64,000 nucleotides of DNA from JAFDZW01 sp964404255 (lineage in GTDB: Bacteria > Bacteroidota > Ignavibacteria > Palsa-1295): NCBI GenBank assembly GCA_964404255.1, contig CAYOJJ010000003.1, forward strand, positions 1-64,000, in the 5' to 3' direction. The position numbers and the translations under genes are program-made. Under the pieces are notes generated by a model. The model was not told where the DNA came from. It saw only the letters and a list, made by a program, of their open reading frames with translations, and did no database searches. Below, in pieces: positions 9,219 through 17,286 of the stretch. Each line of letters begins with the position of its first letter. Position 1 is the stretch's first letter.

Positions 9219-9539
9219 TTATGGTTGGTAGAGATTAAAGATGTTACCGAACAGATCGCGCATATAGCAAGGCTTTCCTTTTCCCTCCCATCGAATAACA
9301 GTGCAGCCGTTTGCTTCCAGTTCTGCTCTTGCCGCATCGAGATCTTCAACAAAGAATTCGAAGATCGTACGATGTTCGGGAGCCTTATCGAAATACAGTA
9401 AGCGATCGCCGGCGCGCAGTTCGATCGATTCCCCTTGTCGCATCGAAAACTGCATTCCGAATATCCGTTGATAAAACTCCGCCGCCGCTTCGCTATCCGG
9501 CGTTTCAATACAGATGCAATGGCTTAAGGAGTATTTCAT
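9219..9539 (-). CDS. Glyoxalase / bleomycin-resistance family protein (VOC superfamily)
   Basis: Small VOC-fold protein of 106 aa. The ATG at 9539 is preferred because it starts the first beta strand (MKYSLSHCICIETPD) and avoids overlapping the upstream M20 gene. Family traits are SEAAAEFYQRIFGM and the C-terminal DLFGNIFNLYQP. The C-terminal metal-ligand position is N rather than the usual E, which makes real glyoxalase I activity doubtful. It could bind a metal-free ligand. No substrate is assigned. Confidence 0.8.
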   Translation of the reverse strand: MKYSLSHCICIETPDSEAAAEFYQRIFGMQFSMRQGESIELRAGDRLLYFDKAPEHRTIFEFFVEDLDAARAELEANGCTVIRWEGKGKPCYMRDLFGNIFNLYQP

Positions 9540-9543
9540 GATA

Positions 9544-10722
9544 TTATGATTGTAATGCTTTAAGTGCAAGATAGGCCTGCAACGCCGCGCCGGTCTTTAA
9601 CGATTCTTCATCGACCGTAAAATGATCGTTATGAATATCGGCGGTGATATTATCGCCAAGATTCCTGATGCCTAAGCGATAGAACGTACCCGGTACTTTC
9701 TCTAGATAATAAGCAAAATCTTCGGCGCCCATTAAGCGCTCGGCTTTAAATACTTTATCACTCCCAAAAAGTGCTCTGGCATTCTCTTCAGCAAAGTGCG
9801 TCCTGGAAGGATCATTAACCAGTACCGGATATCCCTTATCGATCAAGAGATCATAATGGGCACCGGCTGCTTCGCAAATTCCACGCACGATCTGCTCGAC
9901 ACGCTTATGCGCATACTCGCGCCACTGCGGTGTCATTGATCTGAGCGTACCGACGAGCTTTACTTCTTCCGGAATAATATTCGGTGCGAAGCCGCCATGA
10001 ATAGAACCGATCGTTATTACACCCTGAGCAAAGGGATCGAGATTTCTTGAGATAAGCTGCTGCAACCCGAGAATCACCTGCGAGGCTGTGACGATCGGAT
10101 CGATTGCAAATTGCGGCCGTGCTCCATGTCCTGATTTACCTTTGATCGTAATATAGAGTTCATCGGCGCTCGCCATCATCGAACCTTCGCAAAAACCAAC
10201 GGTACCCGCATCGTGCTGAGCGATCACGTGCAAGCCATAGATCTCATCGACTCCATCAAGCGCACCGGCATCGATCATAAATGGCGCGCCGCCGGGATTC
10301 TTCTCTTCGCTTGGCTGAAATAGAAACCGCACTTCCCCGTTGATCTCGTCTTTGAGTTCGGAAAGGATCATCGCCGCACCGAGCCCGATCGCCGTATGCG
10401 CGTCGTGGCCGCAAGCATGCATCTTGCCTTCATTCTTTGAGGCAAACGGAAGACCCGTTGCTTCTTTGATCGGCAGAGCATCCATATCGCTTCGAAGCGC
10501 TACAACTTTTTTGCCGTTGCCTTTTATCTTTCCAACCACACCGGTCTTCGCCACGCCAGTCTCGACTTCTATACCGAGCGAGCGCAAAGTCTCGGCTACT
10601 AACTTCGAAGTCTCAAATTCTTCGAAGGCCAATTCCGGGTTGGCATGGATGGCACGGCGTAATTCGACAATACGAGGATAAAACGATTCTGCTAACGAAC
10701 GGATCTTTTGCTCTACTGACAT
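9544..10722 (-). CDS. M20 family metallo-amidohydrolase (N-acyl-L-amino-acid / hippurate hydrolase type)
   Basis: Cytoplasmic M20D amidohydrolase of 392 aa, probably a zinc- or manganese-dependent enzyme that deacylates N-acyl amino acids. Metal-ligand motifs are present in order: the MHACGHDAH motif, the PSEEKNPGG glutamates, IYGLHV, and the C-terminal GAEDFAYYLEKVPG. The dimerisation lid (KSGHGARPQFAIDP) is intact. Length is normal. The exact acyl substrate cannot be read from sequence. Confidence 0.92.
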   Translation of the reverse strand: MSVEQKIRSLAESFYPRIVELRRAIHANPELAFEEFETSKLVAETLRSLGIEVETGVAKTGVVGKIKGNGKKVVALRSDMDALPIKEATGLPFASKNEGKMHACGHDAHTAIGLGAAMILSELKDEINGEVRFLFQPSEEKNPGGAPFMIDAGALDGVDEIYGLHVIAQHDAGTVGFCEGSMMASADELYITIKGKSGHGARPQFAIDPIVTASQVILGLQQLISRNLDPFAQGVITIGSIHGGFAPNIIPEEVKLVGTLRSMTPQWREYAHKRVEQIVRGICEAAGAHYDLLIDKGYPVLVNDPSRTHFAEENARALFGSDKVFKAERLMGAEDFAYYLEKVPGTFYRLGIRNLGDNITADIHNDHFTVDEESLKTGAALQAYLALKALQS

Positions 10723-10778
10723 TCCTGCAACAACAGATTGTGAACGGTACTAACAACAAAAACCCGGGCCGGATGTCA

Positions 10779-11714
10779 CTACTTTCTGCGGACGACGAAC
10801 CGGACATCGGAAGGCTGCAATTGTAATACTTCGATTCCCTCAGGTACTTCGATCTGCGGAGAAATAACCGAAAGCGAATCGAACTTCATGGCATCATAGA
10901 CTACTTTAGCCCGGATAAGTTCGGGCTTTAATTTTGCCAGTTGATCGACCCCGCCGCGAAGAACGATACCAATGCGCCCCGGATCGAGGAGCAACTCCCT
11001 ATCCTGCGGTACCCCTTCCACCTGCACTGCTACATCACTGAAGGTACGTTCGGCAACCGCTTCAATAGTTACTCTCGCAGTTATAAGCGAGGCCGAGCGC
11101 GAAGTCAGGATATCGCCAAGGGTATCGCTGAGTTCGATACTTTGAGTAAAACTTTCATGAGCGCCCCGCGAGCGGAGCCATTTCGTTGGGAACGAGCGGA
11201 TCGAATCGAGAATAGCATTCGAACCTCGGAGTGTAACCGAAGTCGGCATGATCTGCGGCGTTCCGATCACTACATACCCCGCTGCCGGTTGAATATCATA
11301 GCGTAATTCGACCGGTACCTTTTTGGATATTTCCCGCGATAACTGGATCCCAAGAGAATCCGGATCGATCTTTACCAATTTTACTTCGCTTGGAAGCGAG
11401 GAGGAAGCAACCAATTCTTCCCGCGTGACATAAAATTTCGATTGCAGTTCTTTCGGGTCGCGTTCGGAAAGATCGAGCTTTAACTTGGACTTACTGCCCG
11501 ATCGAAGCATCAGTAACCGCCAACCCGGACCGGAGACCCGCGCATGGATCTTTGTCGGAAGATCGCTCGAAACAGCAAAGCCGCTCGGAGTGGTAATAGC
11601 AAGAGGCAGATCGACATCTATCTCATACGTCCCGGAAAGATGAACATAGCCCCAAAGCAGAATAGCAAAAAAGATCGCTGCAATGAGTATTCCGATCTTT
11701 CGTGCGAGGTTCAT
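10779..11714 (-). CDS. YbbR-like domain protein (CdaR-type)
   Basis: Membrane-anchored protein of 311 aa with one N-terminal transmembrane segment (about 7-25) and an extracytoplasmic region of repeated YbbR-like beta domains (for example VPVELRYDIQPAAGYVV and LLDPGRIGIVLRGG). In Firmicutes, YbbR/CdaR proteins regulate the diadenylate cyclase CdaA. A cdaA gene is not in the window, so the role here is only inferred. It follows the BMC-domain gene by 40 nt. Confidence 0.82.
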   Translation of the reverse strand: MNLARKIGILIAAIFFAILLWGYVHLSGTYEIDVDLPLAITTPSGFAVSSDLPTKIHARVSGPGWRLLMLRSGSKSKLKLDLSERDPKELQSKFYVTREELVASSSLPSEVKLVKIDPDSLGIQLSREISKKVPVELRYDIQPAAGYVVIGTPQIMPTSVTLRGSNAILDSIRSFPTKWLRSRGAHESFTQSIELSDTLGDILTSRSASLITARVTIEAVAERTFSDVAVQVEGVPQDRELLLDPGRIGIVLRGGVDQLAKLKPELIRAKVVYDAMKFDSLSVISPQIEVPEGIEVLQLQPSDVRFVVRRK

Positions 11715-11754
11715 TTATACGGACGGGTTCGCGGCGATGGTACTTCTATGTATC

Positions 11755-12327
11755 TTAACTCGGGACTTGCTGTTGGGAAGCAAAAAGGCGGGCGGCGGAA
11801 GAAGAACCGATAATAAGTCCTTGTGCCTCAAATAATGATAATAATTCCTGGCGGTGAGCTTTGGATATCTCCCGGCCATGAAGCGGGAAATTAGGAATGC
11901 TTCTGGCATAGCGGCGAAGCTCATGGACATTCCATTCTTCGATCTCAGTAATATCCAGTTCTTCAACCGAACGTACCCGAGGTTTGGAAGCTGAAACGAT
12001 TGCGTCAGCCTGCTTCTCAACGACAGTATCCGCTAATTTGAGCGAACGAAGCAGAACCGAAAGTGCTGCCAGATCGGGCTTAGCGAAAAACACATTATCG
12101 CTAACACCGGAAAAGGTCTTTACATAGGTACTGGCATGCTGTACTTCGGCCAACCCACCGGCGATCACAACCGTTGAAACACCGGAAGCAGAAGCCTCGG
12201 TAGCACCAACCAGACGTGCGCGGGTTTCCGCCGAAATAGCCTGTAACAGGCGGGCGAGATTGACAGCGCCGCCGACCTCTATGACCGCAACACTATCAGA
12301 ATCAAGTATTTGTGCAGATTTCGCCAT
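11755..12327 (-). CDS. Orphan BMC (bacterial microcompartment) domain protein with Rho_N/SAP-like tail
   Basis: Protein of 190 aa. Residues about 12-72 match the BMC shell-protein fold pattern: an initial VAVIEVGG strand, LVG in the middle, and SGVSTVVIAGGLAEVQHA at the end. A variable linker follows, then residues 128-170 (ELRRYARSIPNF, GREISKAHRQELL), which resemble the helix-extension-helix of Rho_N or SAP domains. No other shell protein, signature enzyme or encapsulation peptide occurs in the window. It is the first gene of the long minus-strand run and has a near-perfect promoter. It may form a shell tile or a non-compartment hexamer. The BMC call is by pattern reading. Confidence 0.75.
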   Translation of the reverse strand: MAKSAQILDSDSVAVIEVGGAVNLARLLQAISAETRARLVGATEASASGVSTVVIAGGLAEVQHASTYVKTFSGVSDNVFFAKPDLAALSVLLRSLKLADTVVEKQADAIVSASKPRVRSVEELDITEIEEWNVHELRRYARSIPNFPLHGREISKAHRQELLSLFEAQGLIIGSSSAARLFASQQQVPS

Positions 12328-12340
12328 TGAAAGCTCTTTA

Positions 12341-12372
12341 CAAATATACTACTTTAGGCGCTAAATTCCAAA
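12341..12372 (-). promoter_or_regulatory. Bacteroidota-type promoter of the BMC-domain gene
   Basis: On the minus strand TTTG (12372-12369), a 20-nt spacer and TATATTTG (12348-12341) match the Bacteroidota consensus TTTG-N19..21-TAnnTTTG exactly. The -7 box ends 14 nt before the ATG, so the leader would be very short. The core shares CAAATATACTACT (plus-strand reading) with the promoter at 59628-59660. Confidence 0.75.
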
Positions 12373-12390
12373 TCTCTACCCACAGTGCTC

Positions 12391-14613
12391 TTATCGGTTG
12401 ATAACCAACCGGCCTGTCTGTGCAGCAGCCGAAGTTATAACCTGAATAATATAGGACCCCGGAGCAAGAACCGAACCGGTAACTTTATAAAGAGAATGAT
12501 ATTGGGAAAGCTTCATTGGCGGATCGGTTTGCTCATAGACCGCCCTGCCCAAAATATCATATATTCTCAATAAGGAATGCTCGCCTGATAAGCATTCAAT
12601 AGAAATTTGATCGCTGCCGGCCGGATTCGGAGTGATAATAAGTCCTTTGCCTGAGCTTCCATGCGATGCCGCAACTCCCGTCTGGGCGGCGCTATCTATT
12701 TCCACATAGGTCATATACGACCCCTCGGTGGAAACACACAGATTCTTCTTCCCACTGCTATCGAGAACAAATACCGATACTAACCGGAGATTAGTAGCAT
12801 AGGGAGGCTGATAATAAGTATCGAACCGAAGGGTACCGATATAGAACGAATCGGCAAGGGGTTGATGCGCAGTGCCTGTTATTGTAATGAGAAGTGAGTC
12901 ATTTTTAAGTGAGGAAGATTTATATGCCCACCCGGAAGGAGCTGTATAATGTTGAGCAACCTTCGTGGGGGAAATATCTAAAATATCCTGGTTATACTCA
13001 ATACCGAAGGTCAACTCGTTTGCAACATCGCCCTGCAGTGTTTTGGGTATTCTAATGCTTAGTGGTACAGGGCAAGGCGTTTGCTGAACCACCCGTTGCC
13101 CGGGAGTATAATACGGCGATACATAACCGACAAAATTTTCTACAATCGGGTGAGCATACGTACGGACAATACCAGAATCCTGATCGACCACAATAAACTC
13201 ATTCATTGGAACATCTCTTAATACCTGCCGACCGCCGGGCTGCCAGATAATTACTACAGAGTCGATAATATTGGTACTGCCACAGAAGGAAGGACCAAAA
13301 CCGAAATGGGCGATCTGAGCAATATGGCCATAATATCCCTGGCTAAAGCCCATAGTCCAATACTGTGGACGAGTGGCATAATATGATATTACTTTCGCCC
13401 CTAAGCCCTGATAATTTGCCCGATGACCCTGCAATTTAATATTGAGCCACCGATTTATATTACCCTCATTATGCCATAAATGAGTCTCTCCCTGCTTGCA
13501 ATGAAGCAGATCGATAAAGCCATCGTTATCGTAATCGCCAATGGCAAGACTTTGAATGGCATTTCCGGAAATATATTTAAAAGAATTGATCGGAAGGTCA
13601 GTCTTGGTAAATCCCCCAGCCGACCCATACCAAATTTGAGAGGTGTCGGAGCGATTCAAAAGAATAATATCATTCCAACCATCATTATCAATGTCGCAAA
13701 TAAACGAGCCAAGATGGACCTTTGGTTTTGCACCATCAAGACCCGAGGCTGTTGTTATATCGGTAAAATCCTTCCCCTCATTATTGTGAAAAAGAAAAAA
13801 TTTCTCGGGATAATGGATAAGAAGATCGGGATACCCATCGTTGTCAATATCGCCAAAGGTAGCAGAGCCAGGGTAATCGCTCAAGTCTCTGACTGCTGCA
13901 AGAAATGAAGTAGAAAAATTGGAAAAGGAATTCCCATTCGATAAAAATATCGAGTCGATCCCATGAGCATTTCCAAAGAGAACATCTGGCCGATTGTCAT
14001 TATTTATATCCGTGGTGAGAATTTCATCGCCGATTCCTGCACTATGTAATATATCCTTTTTGTCAAAGGAAGATCCGTTATTCTCATAGTAGATGGAACC
14101 TGTTCCCGATTGAGTATGGACCAGAAGATCAAGTTTCCCATCGAGATTAATATCACTCCAAATCGCCCCTGTTGCATATTCTCCGGGACCCTCAAAAAGA
14201 TTGGAAGCATTTGCAAATGTTTTCCCATTGTTATTTTGCCAGATGGTACTGGTAGCTGAATTGAAATGGCTTTCATAGAGATCGGGGAAACCATCATTAT
14301 TAAAATCTCCCCAGCAATGGCCTCCGGTATAGGATCCTACTGCTGCTGCAAAAGCAGATTTGGTAATGTCGGTGAATATTCCGTTACCGAGGTTATGATA
14401 CAACTGATTGAAAGAATCGAAATGATCGTTACCATGAGCGATGAATAGATCGAGTAGATCGTCATTATCAATATCCACCATCGATGAGGAATAGGAATAA
14501 TCCTCTTGATTGGGGTTTGTAAGGCCGGCAACGGATGTCTGTTCTTTAAATTGGACCTGTCCCATGCTGATCGTCGGGACTAAAAACAAGAGAAACAGCA
14601 CAACATTTTTCAT
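12391..14613 (-). CDS. Secreted FG-GAP/VCBS repeat protein with ASPIC/UnbV-like region and T9SS sorting domain
   Basis: Exported protein of 740 aa. The ATG at 14613 gives a clean signal peptide (MKNVVLFLLFLVPTISMGQ). Residues about 25-370 are FG-GAP/VCBS beta-propeller repeats with calcium-loop patterns such as DIDNDDLLDLF, DFNNDGFPDLY and DIDNDGWNDI. An ASPIC/UnbV-like segment follows (WLNIKLQGHRANYQGLGAKV ... VIIWQPGGRQ). The C-terminus (TPNPAGSDQISIE, IYDILGRAVYEQ, LAPGSYIIQV, GRLVINR) is a type A T9SS sorting domain, so export to the cell surface through T9SS is expected. Ligand is unknown. It resembles CRTAC1-type proteins. Confidence 0.88.
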   Translation of the reverse strand: MKNVVLFLLFLVPTISMGQVQFKEQTSVAGLTNPNQEDYSYSSSMVDIDNDDLLDLFIAHGNDHFDSFNQLYHNLGNGIFTDITKSAFAAAVGSYTGGHCWGDFNNDGFPDLYESHFNSATSTIWQNNNGKTFANASNLFEGPGEYATGAIWSDINLDGKLDLLVHTQSGTGSIYYENNGSSFDKKDILHSAGIGDEILTTDINNDNRPDVLFGNAHGIDSIFLSNGNSFSNFSTSFLAAVRDLSDYPGSATFGDIDNDGYPDLLIHYPEKFFLFHNNEGKDFTDITTASGLDGAKPKVHLGSFICDIDNDGWNDIILLNRSDTSQIWYGSAGGFTKTDLPINSFKYISGNAIQSLAIGDYDNDGFIDLLHCKQGETHLWHNEGNINRWLNIKLQGHRANYQGLGAKVISYYATRPQYWTMGFSQGYYGHIAQIAHFGFGPSFCGSTNIIDSVVIIWQPGGRQVLRDVPMNEFIVVDQDSGIVRTYAHPIVENFVGYVSPYYTPGQRVVQQTPCPVPLSIRIPKTLQGDVANELTFGIEYNQDILDISPTKVAQHYTAPSGWAYKSSSLKNDSLLITITGTAHQPLADSFYIGTLRFDTYYQPPYATNLRLVSVFVLDSSGKKNLCVSTEGSYMTYVEIDSAAQTGVAASHGSSGKGLIITPNPAGSDQISIECLSGEHSLLRIYDILGRAVYEQTDPPMKLSQYHSLYKVTGSVLAPGSYIIQVITSAAAQTGRLVINR

Positions 14614-14686
14614 AGACCACCTAACAACTATACTTTTATTTGTAACAAAACACCATTTTTTTGGTTGCAAGCACTTCTATGCAATT

Positions 14687-15994
14687 ATGAAGCGCGATAT
14701 TCCAATATCCCGGCCGCTGTTTTACCTGCTTTTAGCAGTAGAGGTAGGTGTTATTTTTTTATTAAATAGCCACCACGCAAACCAACAGGTTATTTTCGAG
14801 CATCGCTATCTACAGCTCGCCCATCAGATCGCTTCATTCGAATTTCCGGTAGAATATCCGATGTGGGGATACCCTGCCCTGCTTTCGCTTGTGGGATCAC
14901 TCATGAATCCGGCACTCGGTATTCTTATCGTACAGTGTGTGTTATGCATACTATCGGTCTGGCTGTTCTACCGTTTTACGGCGCTTATACCGAAAGTATC
15001 TCATTTGGTATGGCTGCTTCCATTTATTATCTTTATGTCCGTGAAATGGCCCGATGCCATTATCGGCCTGTTATTACTGTTATTCTGTTACTATTTTAAA
15101 CGGTATCTCGAAAAACCCAATACCCGTACTGCTATCTATTGCGGTATTATTCAGGGCGTTATTCTTAACATTCGCAGCGAATATCTCTATATTTCTTTAG
15201 CGGTCATCCTCCTCTATCCCGCATTTAGGCATCACTATAGTTTTTCGAAGATCTTTTCTTTTTGCATACTCTCTTCGGCCGTTTCTTTTCTTCTTCTCTT
15301 GCCATGGGCCTTGCATTCCTATAATACCGGTGGATCGTTCAGACTTGGAAGTTCTAACTCGGGGCTGGTATTATTTACTACGCTCGGCCAATTACCGAAT
15401 AACTCCTGGCATATCCAGCCAACCGATTCCTTCGGCGAAGAGTATGTGGCAAAGAATCATCTATCGGATGCATACTCCGATGCCGGAGATTCGCTATTAA
15501 AACAAGGCTTCGTGGATTCCATACGAGCAAGGCCCATCGAGTTCGGCAAAAAGGTCGGATATAATGCTGCGAGTATCTTTTTCAGAGGACTTTATACCGG
15601 CGAGTATTCCCGGATAGCCGAACAGGGAGAATCGAGAGATTCGATAGAAACAGCAATTCTATCTTCTGGCGCTTCATCCAAACTATCGGTCCTGAGCGCA
15701 CAACCTTTTACCTTTATCGTGCTATATGGCCTTGAAAAAATATTCCAGCTTGTATTTATCCTGATCCTGAATTATTGTCTGTTCCTTATCATTCGGGCAG
15801 GATGGAAGGGAGTATGGAAGCAGTACCCGGCTCTCTTTTTACCGGTACTCTCCTTACTGGTATATAAGATCTGTCTTATAGGGTTTATTCAATACGAACC
15901 GCGTCACATGAGCGTTATTTACTTACCGCTTCTTGCGGCGGCATTACTATCTCTAAGAGCAACGAAGAAATCTCTGTCTTCAGAAAATATCTGA
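14687..15994 (+). CDS. Polytopic membrane protein, glycosyltransferase-39/GT-C-like
   Basis: Integral membrane protein of 435 aa with about ten hydrophobic segments. The ATG at 14687 is chosen because it begins a membrane-protein N-terminus (MKRDIPISRPLFYLLL). An in-frame upstream extension of 59 codons runs into the divergent gene's leader. The layout, with a large periplasmic loop after the seventh segment (LGQLPNNSWHIQPTDSFGEE), is like GT-C fold sugar transferases, but no diagnostic DE motif is obvious. It lies divergent from the FG-GAP gene and converges on the flippase gene, with a 15-nt overlap. Confidence 0.65.
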   Translation: MKRDIPISRPLFYLLLAVEVGVIFLLNSHHANQQVIFEHRYLQLAHQIASFEFPVEYPMWGYPALLSLVGSLMNPALGILIVQCVLCILSVWLFYRFTALIPKVSHLVWLLPFIIFMSVKWPDAIIGLLLLLFCYYFKRYLEKPNTRTAIYCGIIQGVILNIRSEYLYISLAVILLYPAFRHHYSFSKIFSFCILSSAVSFLLLLPWALHSYNTGGSFRLGSSNSGLVLFTTLGQLPNNSWHIQPTDSFGEEYVAKNHLSDAYSDAGDSLLKQGFVDSIRARPIEFGKKVGYNAASIFFRGLYTGEYSRIAEQGESRDSIETAILSSGASSKLSVLSAQPFTFIVLYGLEKIFQLVFILILNYCLFLIIRAGWKGVWKQYPALFLPVLSLLVYKICLIGFIQYEPRHMSVIYLPLLAAALLSLRATKKSLSSENI

Positions 15995-17281
15995 GCGGCG
16001 AATGCGTTTTGCGCGCCGGATAACTCCCCGGGCGCTGACACTTAACTCGCGGCGCATAACGGCGAATGTCAGGATACCAAGCACCGATGTTGAGCAAAAC
16101 ACAGAAAGGGCGGCGCCTTCGGCTTGCATTACCGGGACGAGTATCCGGTTCAGAGCGAAAAATACAAGCGTTGCAATAAGCGTCGAGATAAATAACCCCT
16201 TCACTTTGCCTACTCCTATCAGGACGTTTGTTGCTACAAGTGATAGCGGAAGTGTAAACCCGGTGAGGATAAGTATTCTAAAGACCGGATCGATGCCCGG
16301 GAATTTGCCTTTATAAAAAAGAGCCATTAAGGTGGGTGAGCCCAGCGCTAAAATGAGCGAGACAGGGATAAGCGCGGCAAAGGCAATAAAGAGCATTTTC
16401 TCGATGAGATCGGAAAGCTGTTTTTTCTCCCCTGCGGTATGAAGCTTCGATGCTACCGGAACGATGAGAAGTGTTGCTCCTTCACGAACAGCATCAAATA
16501 CACGATATAATGTTTTTGCCGCCGAAAATAACGCAACATACGCCGGAGCATAGACACCGACGATCAATACATCTGCCCATTGCTGTAATGTTATTAAAAC
16601 ACTTGTACCAGCCTGAAATTTTGCAAAAGAGAGAAGCTTCTGATATTCCCCTTTTGGCACCTTGAGCAACGGCATTCGTAAAAATTCTGTCCGGCAATAA
16701 TAGAAGGCGACGATACTGGAGAAGACTCCGCCAATGGCATTGATATAAAGGAAATCCATTCCCGTCGCAAAATGGCCGAGAGCATGGGCCAGTAACGTAA
16801 GCAGTATCATCGAACCGTAATATGATAGGTCCACCCAGAAAATATGACTTATGCGGTAATTGATCTGCAGAACCCGGATACCTATACCACGAAAAATATT
16901 AACAGCCAGGACTACCGGAAGTAGCAGCAGCATCGGCTCGAGTTGGGAATGACCGAAAAGAATCGCCAGCGGTTTGTAGCCAATAGCAAATGCTCCACCG
17001 GTAACGAGCATCACTAATACATAGAGGTTGAAAGTAGCGGCGATGATCTCTTTTACTTCTGCCAGATGCTCACTCGCAAATTTTACCATCGGCTGCAGGA
17101 AGATCGAATCGGAGAGGACACAAATAATAATAAAGATCGATTGAAAAAGGGCAAAAGATGCATACTCAGGCTCGGGGAGTACATTGATAACAACAATGAT
17201 CACGGCGAAGCCATAAAGCAATAAAATTGCTTTATCGGCTGCTGCCCATAATCCGGTGCCGAGATGATCGCGAAAATTCAA
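15980..17281 (-). CDS. Polysaccharide flippase (Wzx / MATE-like, oligosaccharide flippase family)
   Basis: Membrane protein of 433 aa with 12 or more hydrophobic segments in the polysaccharide-transport pattern (N-terminal MNFRDHLGTGLWAAADKAILLLYG, then repeated pairs of helices). It would flip undecaprenyl-linked oligosaccharides across the inner membrane for O-antigen or exopolysaccharide. It starts 5 nt after the heparinase-like gene, so the two are probably co-transcribed. Confidence 0.82.
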   Translation of the reverse strand: MNFRDHLGTGLWAAADKAILLLYGFAVIIVVINVLPEPEYASFALFQSIFIIICVLSDSIFLQPMVKFASEHLAEVKEIIAATFNLYVLVMLVTGGAFAIGYKPLAILFGHSQLEPMLLLLPVVLAVNIFRGIGIRVLQINYRISHIFWVDLSYYGSMILLTLLAHALGHFATGMDFLYINAIGGVFSSIVAFYYCRTEFLRMPLLKVPKGEYQKLLSFAKFQAGTSVLITLQQWADVLIVGVYAPAYVALFSAAKTLYRVFDAVREGATLLIVPVASKLHTAGEKKQLSDLIEKMLFIAFAALIPVSLILALGSPTLMALFYKGKFPGIDPVFRILILTGFTLPLSLVATNVLIGVGKVKGLFISTLIATLVFFALNRILVPVMQAEGAALSVFCSTSVLGILTFAVMRRELSVSARGVIRRAKRIRRSDIF

Positions 17282-17286
17282 GCGTA

